49,347 bases of DNA from Planctomycetota bacterium (GCA_030749235.1 JASMKM010000025.1:1-49347), one strand, 5' to 3'. Numbered from the stretch's first letter, positions 8,213 to 17,038 are shown. Notes: a model not told the origin generated them from the letters alone. Numbers and translations: made by a program.

Positions 8213-8896
8213 ATGCCGCTCGACCTCGCCGAAGCCGCCAATATGTTGGGAGTCTCTTCCAGCACCGTGCGACGCTGGGCGCGCCAAGGCCGCCTTGGCA
8301 TCATGCGGCCCAGTGGTGAGTTTCGATTCGAGCAAGAGGAATTGCGCAAGTGGGCCCGCAATCAAGGCCTACGGCTGCGGAGCGGCTGCCGAACTCGCCG
8401 ACGCCCTGCGGTGGTCGACCCTGATTCTTTCCCACTCAGCACTGCTCTTGACCGAGGTTCGATCCTGCATCAGGTGCCTGGCGCTTCGCCGGGGGAAGTG
8501 CTTTCGAACCTCGTCGAACTGGCACCGCTGCCGGAGAGCTGCGACCGCTTCAGCCTCTTGGAGCAACTGCAAGGCCGCGAGACTTTGGCTTCCACGGCGC
8601 TAGGCGAAGGTGTTGCACTGCCGCACCCGCGCAAGCCGAGCACCGACTTCGTCGTCGACCCGATGTTGGTAATCGCCCTTTTGGAACAGGAAGTCGATTG
8701 GCAGGCAATCGACGGCAAGCCGATCCATACCGCTATCCTTTTGCTTAATCCCAGCTCACGTGAGCACCTGCAGGTGCTGTCGCGCTTGGCTTTTGTGATG
8801 CGTGAGCCGGCCTTCCCGCGTGCGCTAATTGAACGCGTCGAGGGCGAGCTGTTGCGTCGCCTGGTCAATCGTCTCGAGGGCAAGACGGTCGAATGA
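8213..8896 (+). CDS. HTH domain fused to PTS EIIA (fructose/Ntr type)
   Basis: The 227-residue protein starts with a MerR/excisionase-like winged helix (residues 1-50: AANMLGVSSSTVRRWARQGRL). A linker follows, then an EIIA domain of the mannitol/fructose/Ntr class from about residue 95 to 215. The phosphoacceptor is probably His138 in GVALPHPR. No EIIB or EIIC gene is nearby, so a regulatory role, reading phosphorylation state and binding DNA or a partner, is more likely than sugar uptake. It overlaps the ClC gene by four bases (ATGA), so the two are co-translated. Whether the HTH binds DNA here is unknown. Confidence 0.85.
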   Translation: MPLDLAEAANMLGVSSSTVRRWARQGRLGIMRPSGEFRFEQEELRKWARNQGLRLRSGCRTRRRPAVVDPDSFPLSTALDRGSILHQVPGASPGEVLSNLVELAPLPESCDRFSLLEQLQGRETLASTALGEGVALPHPRKPSTDFVVDPMLVIALLEQEVDWQAIDGKPIHTAILLLNPSSREHLQVLSRLAFVMREPAFPRALIERVEGELLRRLVNRLEGKTVE

Positions 8897-10629
8897 AACG
8901 GGAAGTCCTATTCCGCACACGCGGCGCCCGAAGTGAACCTTGGCAGCTCGCCGCTGCCGCCGTCGCGGTGGGGGTGGCCAGTGCCGGTGTAGCGGTGGCC
9001 TTACGTAGTGGCGTGCATTGGTTGTTTGCCGCCTTGGAACCGATTCGTCAAGAATGGTGGGGCATGTTGCTGCTGCCGGCGGTCGGTGCGATGCTTGGCG
9101 TGTTAATCATTCGCGTGCTGTTTAACGAGCCCGGCGGCCACGGCGTGCCGGCGGTGTTAGAAGCGGTTACGCGCAAGGCCGGCCACATGCGCCGACGATC
9201 GATTATCAGTCGCCTACTCGGTAGTCTAGTCAACGTCGCAAGTGGTGGTTCAGCCGGTCTGGAAGGCCCAATCGTTTACTCTTCCGCCGCCGTCGGTAGT
9301 TCGGTAGCTGGTTCAATGCGTTTGGCCGAACGCCAACGCGTAATGTTGTTGGCCTGTGGTGTAGCCGGTGGTATCGGTGCAATCTTCAATGCGCCATTGA
9401 CCGGCATGATCTTCGCCATGGAGGTGGTCTTGGCTGAGTGGACCTTAGGCGCGCTGTTGCCAATCGCCGTTTCGGCTACCGTCGCCACTGAACTTGGCCG
9501 CCTATTGATGAAGTCCGAGAGTGCTTTCACCGTGACGGCAGCGATGGATTGGGGTGGCCTGGACCTGGCTGCATCGGCAGTGTTGGGTGGATGCGCCGGC
9601 CTGCTTTCGGTTGCCTTGGTGGTGATGATCTTCGCTGGCGAACGCTTTACACGTAGACTGAAAGTGGGCTTTTGGAGCGGCAAGTTAGGCGTGGTCGCAG
9701 GCGTCGGTGGCTTGTGCGTCGGTATGCTCGGTTGGCTGGAACCTGGTGCAATCGGCGAAGGGTATGAAGCGGTGAATGGCGCCCTTAGCGGCGAGATGGT
9801 CGCCGGCGGCGCCTTGCTGCTGTTCCTGTTCGTTAAGCTGCTCGCCACCACCATCACCCTGGGCAGCAATTCGCCCGGCGGTATCTTCGCGCCATCTCTG
9901 GTTCTTGGCGCCTTGCTCGGTTATAGCTTCGGCGGTTTCCTGCATTGGTTGATGCCCGAGGCCGGGTTCGCCACGCCCGCCTTCTTCGCCTTGGCCGCCA
10001 TGGCCGGTCTGGTGGCGGGATCGATGCAAGCTCCATTCACCGGCATCATGCTGGCCTTGGAGACCACCGGTGGTTGGAGCGGCACATTGCCCTTGATCAT
10101 GGTGTCGGTGGTGTCGGTGTTGGTTAGCCGCACCTTCCTGCGCCACCGTTTCTACACCTGGGAGCTGGCCGAGCGCGGCGAGCTGATGCGTCCTGGTTCG
10201 GATCGCCGGATTCTCGCGGAAATGAACGCCGGTGAGATGATGGATGGCGAGGCCGTCACCATCTTGAGTGGCCGTTCCCTCGACGACTTGGCCCAGCTGC
10301 TGCCGACCACGGTGCGCAATCACTTCGCGGTGGTCGACCAGAACGGCGTCCTGCAAGGCATGCTCGACCTTACCGCTCTACGTGGCGTGATCTTCGACGA
10401 AACCCTGCGCCGCATTACCCCGGTCGACACCGTCATGGACACCGAGGTCCTCCCAATCCGCGAGGAGCAGGATCTGCTTGGCGCGATGGAGGCCTTCGAG
10501 GAATCCGGCGCATGGGTGCTTCCTGTGGTCGATGCGGAATACCGCTTCCTCGGCACCTTGTCGAAATCGACTCTCTTCGATCGCTACCGCAGCGAGTTGA
10601 TCGTGCAGACGGCCGACCACCAGGTTTGA
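8893..10629 (+). CDS. ClC-family chloride channel/transporter with CBS pair
   Basis: The 578-residue product is a ClC membrane protein with a C-terminal tandem CBS domain (about residues 440-570), which usually binds adenosine nucleotides. The gating glutamate is probably Glu124 in GSAGLEGP (119-126). SPGGIFAPSLVLGA forms the later ion-binding motif. The first selectivity loop reads GGHGVP (81-86), where many members have GSGIP, so His83 replaces the central serine; this occurs in a known subgroup. It may act as a Cl-/H+ exchanger. Co-translation with the HTH-EIIA gene suggests that phosphotransfer status or ion balance is tied to its expression or activity. Confidence 0.93.
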   Translation: MKREVLFRTRGARSEPWQLAAAAVAVGVASAGVAVALRSGVHWLFAALEPIRQEWWGMLLLPAVGAMLGVLIIRVLFNEPGGHGVPAVLEAVTRKAGHMRRRSIISRLLGSLVNVASGGSAGLEGPIVYSSAAVGSSVAGSMRLAERQRVMLLACGVAGGIGAIFNAPLTGMIFAMEVVLAEWTLGALLPIAVSATVATELGRLLMKSESAFTVTAAMDWGGLDLAASAVLGGCAGLLSVALVVMIFAGERFTRRLKVGFWSGKLGVVAGVGGLCVGMLGWLEPGAIGEGYEAVNGALSGEMVAGGALLLFLFVKLLATTITLGSNSPGGIFAPSLVLGALLGYSFGGFLHWLMPEAGFATPAFFALAAMAGLVAGSMQAPFTGIMLALETTGGWSGTLPLIMVSVVSVLVSRTFLRHRFYTWELAERGELMRPGSDRRILAEMNAGEMMDGEAVTILSGRSLDDLAQLLPTTVRNHFAVVDQNGVLQGMLDLTALRGVIFDETLRRITPVDTVMDTEVLPIREEQDLLGAMEAFEESGAWVLPVVDAEYRFLGTLSKSTLFDRYRSELIVQTADHQV

Positions 10630-10655
10630 CCAACCTCTAGCGAACTCCGTCCATG

Positions 10656-10675
10656 CTCAGCGACGTCGGGCTGAG
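10656..10675. terminator. Hairpin between convergent clc and mqnC
   Basis: CTCAGC (10656-10661) and GCTGAG (10670-10675) form a perfect 6-bp stem around the loop GACGTCGG. A flanking TAGCG/CGCTA pair may extend it. It sits 26 bases after the ClC stop and 45 before the mqnC stop. No T run follows, so a terminator role is tentative. Confidence 0.35.
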
Positions 10676-10720
10676 GCGCTAAGCCAGGGTTATGGCACCT
10701 GAGGAAGTCGGTGCGTTCGG

Positions 10721-11881
10721 TCACACGAGTTGGTGTTTGCCGGTGGCCGCGGCACCGCAGCTCTCCAGTTCACCCGGCTGCGGCGCCGCGCCGCGTGGGT
10801 CGATGATGTCATAAGCCTGGTTGCGCTGACGCGGGATGAAGCCCGCCTCGCGGATGTTGCGTTCGATGTTCTTGATCTCGACAAGTTCGAAACAGCCGGC
10901 GGCACTGACTACGTTTTCTTCCAGCATGGCCGAACCGAAATCATTGCAGCCCATACGCAGCGCCAACTGTGCCGCACTCGCGCCCTGGGTCACGAAGCTG
11001 GCCTGGATGTTGTCGAAGTTGTCCAGGTAGATGCGCGCCAGCGCGGTAGTGCGGAAGTATTCGGCATGGGTGGCCTTCTTCCAACCTTCGGCGTGCAACT
11101 GGTCGCCGAGCGGATTGTCGCCGGGCTGGAAGGTCCAATCGATGAAGGCGGTGAATCCGCCAGTTCGGTCCTGCACCTGACGCAGGCGCTCCAAGTGCTC
11201 GATGCGGTCGGCGACCGTCTCGATGTGGCCGAACATCATGGTGGCCGTGGTGCGCATGCCGATGCCATGCGCTTCTTCCATGATGCGCAACCAGGTATCG
11301 GTGTCGGCCTTGCGCGCGGCGATCTGCTTGCGCACGCTTTCGGTCAAGATCTCGGCGCCGCCGCCTGGCATCGAGTTCATGCCCGCAGCCTGCAATCGCC
11401 TCAGCACTTCCTCGGTGCTGCATTTCGAGACCTTCGACAAGTGATGAATCTCCGGCGGCGACATCGCATGAAGGTGCAGGTCGGGCCAACGCTCCATCAG
11501 ATCCTGGAACAGCTCCGAGAACCATTCCACACCGAGCTGCGGGTGATGGCCACTCTGCATCAGGATTTGTACGCCGCCCACATCCACCGTTTCTTGGACA
11601 CGCTTGTAGATCTCCTCGCGATCCAGCACATAACCCTTCACCTCGTCCTTCGGCTTGGCGTAGAAGGCGCAGAAGGTGCAGTCTGTCACACAAATGTTTG
11701 TCGGGTTTAGGTTGCGGTCGATGATGTAAGTGACCACCGGATCCGGATGCTTACGTCGACGCACCTCGTCGGCCAAGAACGCAAGCGTGTCCAGGCCAGC
11801 GTTTTCGTGCAGGAACAAGCCTTCCTGTTCGGAGAGGCGTGCCCCATCGAGCACCTTTGCAGAGAGTGTGGAGACGTCCAT
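10721..11881 (-). CDS. mqnC: Cyclic dehypoxanthinyl futalosine synthase, radical SAM
   Basis: MqnC cyclises dehypoxanthine futalosine, a later step of the futalosine menaquinone pathway. The 386-residue product has the radical SAM triad Cys64-x3-Cys68-x2-Cys71 (CVTDCTFCAFY). MqnC-type segments are VTYIIDRNLNPTN, QILMQSGHHP, MNSMPGGGAEIL, TTATMMFGHIET and FIDWTFQPGD. The C-terminal 20 residues are poorly conserved. ATG 11881 is chosen over an in-frame codon at 11998 because it gives the family N-terminus and follows TAGAAT by eight bases. It lies about 3 kb from mqnA and mqnE and is convergent with the ClC gene. Confidence 0.92.
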   Translation of the reverse strand: MDVSTLSAKVLDGARLSEQEGLFLHENAGLDTLAFLADEVRRRKHPDPVVTYIIDRNLNPTNICVTDCTFCAFYAKPKDEVKGYVLDREEIYKRVQETVDVGGVQILMQSGHHPQLGVEWFSELFQDLMERWPDLHLHAMSPPEIHHLSKVSKCSTEEVLRRLQAAGMNSMPGGGAEILTESVRKQIAARKADTDTWLRIMEEAHGIGMRTTATMMFGHIETVADRIEHLERLRQVQDRTGGFTAFIDWTFQPGDNPLGDQLHAEGWKKATHAEYFRTTALARIYLDNFDNIQASFVTQGASAAQLALRMGCNDFGSAMLEENVVSAAGCFELVEIKNIERNIREAGFIPRQRNQAYDIIDPRGAAPQPGELESCGAAATGKHQLV

Positions 11882-11889
11882 GAACGCGT

Positions 11890-11895
11890 ATTCTA
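11890..11895 (-). promoter_or_regulatory. Putative -10 element of mqnC (TAGAAT)
   Basis: TAGAAT is followed by eight bases (ACGCGTTC) and ATG 11881, with no Shine-Dalgarno sequence. It gives mqnC its own promoter despite the upstream co-directional genes. A 12-bp palindrome (CTTAGGCCTAAG, 11909-11920) lies 13 bases upstream. Confidence 0.45.
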
Positions 11896-11915
11896 GCGCC
11901 AGCGCAGCCTTAGGC

Positions 11916-12404
11916 CTAAGTCCCGTACCAAGGCCAATCCATGGCGAGGAAGGCATTGACCGCCATGAAGATGCCGATGCCACGCACCACCGGATCACGC
12001 CAGCTCTTGCCCTTGGCGAAGCGCCTAGCTACGAACCAACTCAGGACTGCCAGTTGGATGAGCATCATCAACACGAAGACTTCGGTGTTGTCGGCCATGG
12101 TGTCGCGGCGATGGCCCGTCCAATCCTTGACGTTCTCTTCGAACACGCTGATGACCGTCTGTCCGCCCATCAACACGCACCAGTGGATCGGCGCCCAGAC
12201 GATGGTGGTGGCCTTCTCCCAATCAAATCCGCCGTCCTCGATTATCAAGGCAAAAACCGCAACAAAAGTGATCGGTGCTACGCATAAGGCGATCCAACCG
12301 GCGCCACGCCGCCATTGGTAGGCGAACTTGTCGCTGCTATTGCGGAAGTAGCAGGTGATGCACCAGAGGAATAGGGCCGGCAACAGAATTGCGAACCACA
12401 TCAA
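11916..12404 (-). CDS. Small integral membrane protein, four predicted helices
   Basis: I do not recognise this 162-residue protein. Four hydrophobic segments are visible: residues 3-19, 36-57, 65-85 and 109-125, with a shorter one near 140-155. A conserved-looking loop reads ETVISVFEENVKDW in part (FEENVKDWTGHRRD). Its start overlaps the yqgE-like stop by four bases (ATGA), so it is the last gene of a three-gene unit with the TPR glycosyltransferase and YqgE. It probably sits in the inner membrane. No enzyme motif is visible. Confidence 0.75.
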   Translation of the reverse strand: MMWFAILLPALFLWCITCYFRNSSDKFAYQWRRGAGWIALCVAPITFVAVFALIIEDGGFDWEKATTIVWAPIHWCVLMGGQTVISVFEENVKDWTGHRRDTMADNTEVFVLMMLIQLAVLSWFVARRFAKGKSWRDPVVRGIGIFMAVNAFLAMDWPWYGT

Positions 12405-12955
12405 TTTACCTCTGGGTCATCCGGCATCTTGGTCATCCAAGAGAACTGCGGATCAATCTTGGCCATCAGCCGCTCCCACAACAAGCGCCAATCAGTGCTC
12501 CAGATGTCATCTACTTCGCCTTGCAGCACGAACCACGAATCGGCATCGAGTTCTTCCTGCAACTGTCCGGGGCTCCATCCGCTATAGCCGATGAAGAAAC
12601 GCAGCTGCCCCTGCTTCTCCAGGGTGCGGCGCACCAGTTCCATGTCGCCGCCGAAGAAGACGCCCGGCAACACCGGCAGCACGCTGACCGGATCCTGGTC
12701 AGGACCACTCAGCACATGCAGGCAATCGTTGCCGACGGGACCGCCCCAGAGCAAGGGGATGTTGAGGGAGGCGGCGTCGTCCAAGCCGGAATCCGGTGGC
12801 AGCACATCCTCAAGTTCCACGTCCAGCGGCCGGTTCAAGGTCAGGCCGACGGTGCCATGATCATCATGGGTGCAGATCAACACCACCGTGCCATCGAAGT
12901 TGGGGTCCAACATCGCAGGGCGCGAGATCAGCAGGCTACCGGCTTCTATCTTCAT
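12401..12955 (-). CDS. YqgE/AlgH family protein (UPF0301)
   Basis: The 184-residue product starts GSLLISRPAMLDPNFDGTVV and continues with GLTLNRPL, LLWGGPV and FIGYSGWSPGQLQEEL, the standard landmarks of the YqgE/AlgH family over its full length. The family is widespread in Gram-negative bacteria. The fold is known, but the biochemical role is not, despite the historical link of AlgH to alginate regulation. It overlaps both neighbours by four bases, so it is tightly co-translated with a TPR glycosyltransferase and a small membrane protein. Confidence 0.92.
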   Translation of the reverse strand: MKIEAGSLLISRPAMLDPNFDGTVVLICTHDDHGTVGLTLNRPLDVELEDVLPPDSGLDDAASLNIPLLWGGPVGNDCLHVLSGPDQDPVSVLPVLPGVFFGGDMELVRRTLEKQGQLRFFIGYSGWSPGQLQEELDADSWFVLQGEVDDIWSTDWRLLWERLMAKIDPQFSWMTKMPDDPEVN

Positions 12956-14892
12956 CTTGGCGGGTTCGACGCGTGCATTCGTCGCAGTTCGTCGATTGTC
13001 TGCTGCACCATATCACGTTGCGGGTGGTCAGGCGCTTGCTCGAGGAAGTAGTCCAGCGTGCGAATCGCCAGTTCCACCTGACCAAGTTCAACCTGCAAGC
13101 TGAATAGCAGTTGCGCAGCCTCGAGGTGCGTGGGGTCCTTGCTGAACATGCCGGTGGCCAACTGCAAGGCATCGTCAAAGCGGCCAAGCTGGAACAAGGC
13201 GGTGGTCTTACCGAGCATCGCCGCATCGAGGTTCGGATCTTGTTCCAAGGCAGTATCGAAGAAACCAAGCGCCTCGGCCATCACGCGATCGGCCAGCTCA
13301 TAGTGACCAGCCTCGCCATGGGTCATGGCCGTCTGTGCCCGACAGTTCGCAAGTCCTAGGTAGCCGATAGGAGAGAACTTGTAGTGGTCGACCACACGCT
13401 GGTAGACCGTCTCGGCGCCGCTGAAGTCACCGTCTAAGTACAGCGCGTCGCCAAGGCCTAAGTTGCCCTTCTCGCGCTCGACCGCGGTCACGAAGTAATG
13501 GTCTGGATCTACATCCAGGCTTTCCTGGTAAGCCTCCAAGGCATATTCAGTCAGGCGCGTGCGCTTCAACCAGTCGGTCTCGTTCTGTGCCTGCTCCAAC
13601 ATCAAGCGACCGTATTCGATATGGCCGGTCATGGCGTTGGGGGCCATCTCACGTGCCCAGCGGAACAGGGCTTCTTCGGTCTTCCAATGTTGGGCGCCGG
13701 AGTGTGCGGAATAGGCATTGGGAATCGCCAGGATCAACAGACCCGCCCACGCCCAAGTCGGTTTGGGTAAGCGACTCAGCAAGGCCACCACCACCAAGGC
13801 GAAACCAGCACTGGGTAGATAGAGGAACCGTTCCTCGAAAGGATATTGCCCTAAAGCTTTGGTGTTCAGTACCGGGATCAAGCCAGCGAACAAGAGACCT
13901 AAACCGAACAGCACCGTGCGGTTTTGACGATTTCGGAACCACCAGACCAAGGCACCTAGGGAGAGCACCGCACCGACGATGCCGAGCCACAAGCGGGTGG
14001 TGTCTGCGGCTTCGCCAAGGGCCAATGGGCGGAAGGGCATATGTGGCCAAGGCCAGATCAGGAAGCCCCAATAGCGCGCGATCAGCGAGAACGACAGGCT
14101 GACCTGTTGGCCTTGATCGAGGGCGTGGAAGGTGTTGACGCGGTCGAAGCCAGATGCAGCGCTGTCGAATGCAGAAAACCTCAAGAAATACACGATAGCG
14201 GCGGCCACAACCAGGCTGGTGAAAGTGAGCCAGCGCCGCTGGGCGGGTGGGGTGCTGCCAGAGGCTGCCTGGTGGGCGATTTCGGGCTGCAAGTCGGGCT
14301 TCGGTCGAAGGACCGTGATAGCCAAGGCGAGCAGCCAAACCCCTATTGCAACTTCCTTTGAAAGCATTGCAGCTAAAAGGAATAGACCACACCTTAGCGG
14401 TTGAAATAGGGCCAAACTGCGCAAACTAAGCAGACAGAAAAAAGTGGCCAGGAGCTCTGGAATGCCTGAAATCCAAGCCACCGGCTCCGCGTGGCTGCCA
14501 TGGACAGCGAAAAGAAGGCCTGCTCCGATGGCCAGCCCACGTTGCCAGCCAAGCGCTAGGGCAAGTGACGTAACTAGTGCTGCACAAGCACTATGAAGCA
14601 ATATTGAGAACCAGTGAAAGGCCCTGGGGGAGCCGTCGCCGAGCTGCCACAGGGTGCCCAAGGTGGCGGCGCCAAGTGGACGGTAGAAACCGGATCCGAA
14701 ACGGCTCTCATCGACCAATTCCCAATACGGTGTGGTGAAGCCTTCGCCGATGACCGACCATTCCTGCATGGTGGGGTTGAGGCTGATCAGCGAGCGGTCG
14801 TCGTAGACGAAATCGCCACTCCTGGTCGAAGCGAACAGGAACAGGCCAATCAAAGCCGGCACCAGCAGAGAAAAGAATCGGTTTCGAGACAT
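12952..14892 (-). CDS. TMTC/PMT-like membrane glycosyltransferase with C-terminal TPRs
   Basis: The 646-residue protein has a multi-helix N-terminal half of the GT-C type. An early acidic pair in the first periplasmic loop (FVYDDRSLI, about residue 30) resembles the catalytic DD/DE of O-mannosyltransferases. YRPL and HAEPVAWISGIPEL occur further on. From about residue 400 it is soluble and made of tetratricopeptide-like helices (ALEAYQESLDVDPDHY, FFDTALEQDPNLDAAM). Such proteins transfer sugars from polyprenyl-phosphate donors to exported proteins. The substrate is unknown. ATG 14892 is preferred to a TTG at 14949. It leads a unit with yqgE and a small membrane gene. Confidence 0.8.
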   Translation of the reverse strand: MSRNRFFSLLVPALIGLFLFASTRSGDFVYDDRSLISLNPTMQEWSVIGEGFTTPYWELVDESRFGSGFYRPLGAATLGTLWQLGDGSPRAFHWFSILLHSACAALVTSLALALGWQRGLAIGAGLLFAVHGSHAEPVAWISGIPELLATFFCLLSLRSLALFQPLRCGLFLLAAMLSKEVAIGVWLLALAITVLRPKPDLQPEIAHQAASGSTPPAQRRWLTFTSLVVAAAIVYFLRFSAFDSAASGFDRVNTFHALDQGQQVSLSFSLIARYWGFLIWPWPHMPFRPLALGEAADTTRLWLGIVGAVLSLGALVWWFRNRQNRTVLFGLGLLFAGLIPVLNTKALGQYPFEERFLYLPSAGFALVVVALLSRLPKPTWAWAGLLILAIPNAYSAHSGAQHWKTEEALFRWAREMAPNAMTGHIEYGRLMLEQAQNETDWLKRTRLTEYALEAYQESLDVDPDHYFVTAVEREKGNLGLGDALYLDGDFSGAETVYQRVVDHYKFSPIGYLGLANCRAQTAMTHGEAGHYELADRVMAEALGFFDTALEQDPNLDAAMLGKTTALFQLGRFDDALQLATGMFSKDPTHLEAAQLLFSLQVELGQVELAIRTLDYFLEQAPDHPQRDMVQQTIDELRRMHASNPPR

Positions 14893-15002
14893 TCGGTTTT
14901 GGGCTACCCGCAGTAGCCGATCTAGCAAAGGATAGGAGATAGTTTGCAAGAATTGTGCCGACTTCGTGTGAATCAGGCAGTGAAAGATGCGGCTTCATCC
15001 AT

Positions 15003-15008
15003 TATTCT
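15003..15008 (+). promoter_or_regulatory. Putative -10 element of ddl (TATTCT)
   Basis: TATTCT is followed by six bases (GTGGCG) and then GTG 15015. This spacing matches other starts in the window and is the reason for choosing GTG 15015 over GTG 15009. Confidence 0.35.
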
Positions 15009-15014
15009 GTGGCG

Positions 15015-16100
15015 GTGCGCGATTCCGCAAAACCCCTGGTGGTGACCGTGCTGTTCGGTGGCCGTTCGGCCGAGCACGACATCAGCCTGCGTTCGACGCG
15101 GGCAGTGGTGGCCCACTTGGATCCCAGGCGTTACGACATTCGCCTGGTCGGCATCAGTCGCGAGGGGGAGTGGCTCGATACCGAAGGCTCTAAGCAAATG
15201 CTCCAAGATGGCAGCGTCAGTGGCCCAACCCGCGGCCCGTACTTGCCAGTCGGAACCGATGTGGTCTTCCCGGTCCTGCATGGCCCTGGAGGGGAGGACG
15301 GCAGCCTGCAGGGGTGGCTGGAATTGCTTGACGTGCCTTGCGTTGCCAGTGACTGCGCCGGCTCCGCCATCGCCATGGATAAGTCTGTGGCCAAGCATGT
15401 GCTGCGCAGTGCCAATGTGCCGGTCCTGCCTTGGACCGATGTACGTCGGCGGGATTGGCAAGAGAATCGCGCGGAGCTGCTGGCCGAGATTGCCGAGCAG
15501 CGTGGGTTCCCATGTTTCGTCAAGCCGGCCCGCCTGGGCTCGAGCTTGGGCATCTCCAAGGTTGAAGACATTGATTCCCTGGCAGCCGCTTTGGACCACG
15601 CCTTCACCTACGGCGATTTCTTACTCATCGAACCGGCCATGACCTGCCGCGAGTTGGAAGTTGCGGTGTTGGACGGCTCGCCAGAGATTGTTAGCCTGCC
15701 TGGAGAGATTCTTGCCGAGGATTGGTACGACTTTGACAGCAAGTACCGCAACGAGAGTGCTGAACTGAACGCGCCGACCGAGAACCTCGAGCCACGTATG
15801 GCCGATGCTCTGCGCGATTTCGCCTTGCGCGCCTTCCGCGTTTTGCGCCTCTCCGGCATGGCACGGGTCGACTTCCTTTTGGACAAGAAGGCTGGTCGTT
15901 ATTACCTCAACGAGGTCAACACCATTCCGGGCTTCACGTCGATCTCGATGTACCCGAAGCTGATGGAGTCCGCCGGCGTACCCTTCGATCAGCTCTGCGA
16001 TCGCTTAATCGAGTTGGCCTTGGCCGAGCGACGTTTCTCCGACCGCGCGGTCGACGCGCCGCTGGTGGAGGAAGGCAAGCAACAGCAAGGCGCTGAGTAG
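15015..16100 (+). CDS. ddl: D-alanine--D-alanine ligase
   Basis: Ddl makes D-Ala-D-Ala for peptidoglycan stem peptides, using ATP. The 361-residue product has the N-terminal LFGGRSAEHDISLRS, LHGPGGEDGSLQGWLEL, the ATP-grasp elements FVKPARLGSSLGISKV and the magnesium-binding end ARVDFLLD followed by LNEVNTIPGFTSISMYPKL. The start is a GTG; GTG 15009 is also possible, and a GTG at 14955 is less likely. The gene stands alone and not in a dcw cluster. Its presence shows that the organism makes ordinary peptidoglycan. Confidence 0.93.
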   Translation: MRDSAKPLVVTVLFGGRSAEHDISLRSTRAVVAHLDPRRYDIRLVGISREGEWLDTEGSKQMLQDGSVSGPTRGPYLPVGTDVVFPVLHGPGGEDGSLQGWLELLDVPCVASDCAGSAIAMDKSVAKHVLRSANVPVLPWTDVRRRDWQENRAELLAEIAEQRGFPCFVKPARLGSSLGISKVEDIDSLAAALDHAFTYGDFLLIEPAMTCRELEVAVLDGSPEIVSLPGEILAEDWYDFDSKYRNESAELNAPTENLEPRMADALRDFALRAFRVLRLSGMARVDFLLDKKAGRYYLNEVNTIPGFTSISMYPKLMESAGVPFDQLCDRLIELALAERRFSDRAVDAPLVEEGKQQQGAE

Positions 16101-16122
16101 CGGTCCCTGCGGTGGGTGGTAA

Positions 16123-16137
16123 GCGTGGAGACCACGC
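16123..16137. terminator. Compact hairpin between convergent ddl and amidinotransferase genes
   Basis: GCGTGG (16123-16128), loop AGA and CCACGC (16132-16137) form a perfect 6-bp stem. It lies exactly between the ddl stop (16100) and the convergent stop at 16139. It could stop transcription from both sides, but there is no T tract. Confidence 0.4.
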
Positions 16138-16138
16138 C

Positions 16139-17038
16139 TTAGTAGGCCATCTTCAGGCAGAACACCGAACCGCCTGACTTCATGAATTCACTGGTGTCAA
16201 TCGGCACTGGAGTGAATCCACGCGCGGCGATTTTTGCTTCCAGGTCGGCGGATCCTGCCTGCAGGAATACATGCTTCTTGTCGGGGCAAAAAGCGTTGCC
16301 GGCGAAGTTCAGCGCTTCGGCTTCACCCAATGCGATGGCGTTGGGGAAGGCTTTATGCACTAGGGCCAAACCGGTCTCGTCGAAAGCCTGCGGCACGTAC
16401 AAGGCGGTGGTCTCATCGATGGCGGCGAGTGCAGTGTCCAGGTGATAGAAACGTGGATCCTGCAGCTCATACAGCAATACATCCATTTCCGGATAAACAT
16501 CGGCCAGGTGCTGCCAAGCCTCTTTGCTGGAGCGTTGGCCAATGCCCGCATGAAGGATGAAACGGCCGGGGTGCAGGATGCCGTCGCCGTGGGCTTCGAA
16601 GCGACTCACCGATTCTGGCATCGACTTGGGTTCGAAACCTAGTTGACGGAAGAAGCGTTCGTGCTGACTGCTTTCTGCAGCGCGCGATCCATGGGCCATG
16701 ATGCCGAGCCAGATGTCAGTGCTGCCATCGGGTAGGGGCAAGGCCATGCTCGGGTTGGCGGTGAAGCAAAGATCGACCAGTCCAAGCTGTGCAGGCAGCG
16801 CGATGCACTTCAAGCCGGCGTGCACCTGGAAGGCCTGGAACAACTTCAGCCATTGTTCGCGAGCGAGCTCCGCATCGACCTCCAGCAGGTTGCCGTCGGC
16901 ATCGACCATGAAATCATTATTCGCCTCCTTGACTGTGAAGGCGGCCGGATCCGCCATCAACACGTGGCGCGGCAGGGCGACGATGGCGGTGTCGGCCACT
17001 GCACGTGACCATTCGTCTACGCAACGGATGAGGGGCAT
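16139..17038 (-). CDS. Amidinotransferase/dimethylarginine dimethylaminohydrolase-fold protein
   Basis: The 299-residue protein has the guanidino-modifying enzyme layout. Near residue 145 there is an acidic motif, RFEAHGDGILH, in place of EGGD. The catalytic histidine is probably in DPRFYHLDTALA near residue 200, and the catalytic cysteine near the C-terminus in KSGGSVFCLKMAY. The family includes arginine deiminase, DDAH and amidinotransferases acting on guanidino groups through a covalent thio-intermediate. All three catalytic classes of residue appear present, so it is probably active. The substrate (arginine, methylarginine or another guanidine) is not clear. It is convergent with ddl and downstream of the ABC operon's opposite side. 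Confidence 0.8.
   Translation of the reverse strand: MPLIRCVDEWSRAVADTAIVALPRHVLMADPAAFTVKEANNDFMVDADGNLLEVDAELAREQWLKLFQAFQVHAGLKCIALPAQLGLVDLCFTANPSMALPLPDGSTDIWLGIMAHGSRAAESSQHERFFRQLGFEPKSMPESVSRFEAHGDGILHPGRFILHAGIGQRSSKEAWQHLADVYPEMDVLLYELQDPRFYHLDTALAAIDETTALYVPQAFDETGLALVHKAFPNAIALGEAEALNFAGNAFCPDKKHVFLQAGSADLEAKIAARGFTPVPIDTSEFMKSGGSVFCLKMAY

Noticed and set aside
10730-11710. Long open frame antisense to mqnC (326 codons)
   Set aside because: Low-complexity His/Gln-rich product typical of a shadow frame; mqnC motifs are intact on the other strand.
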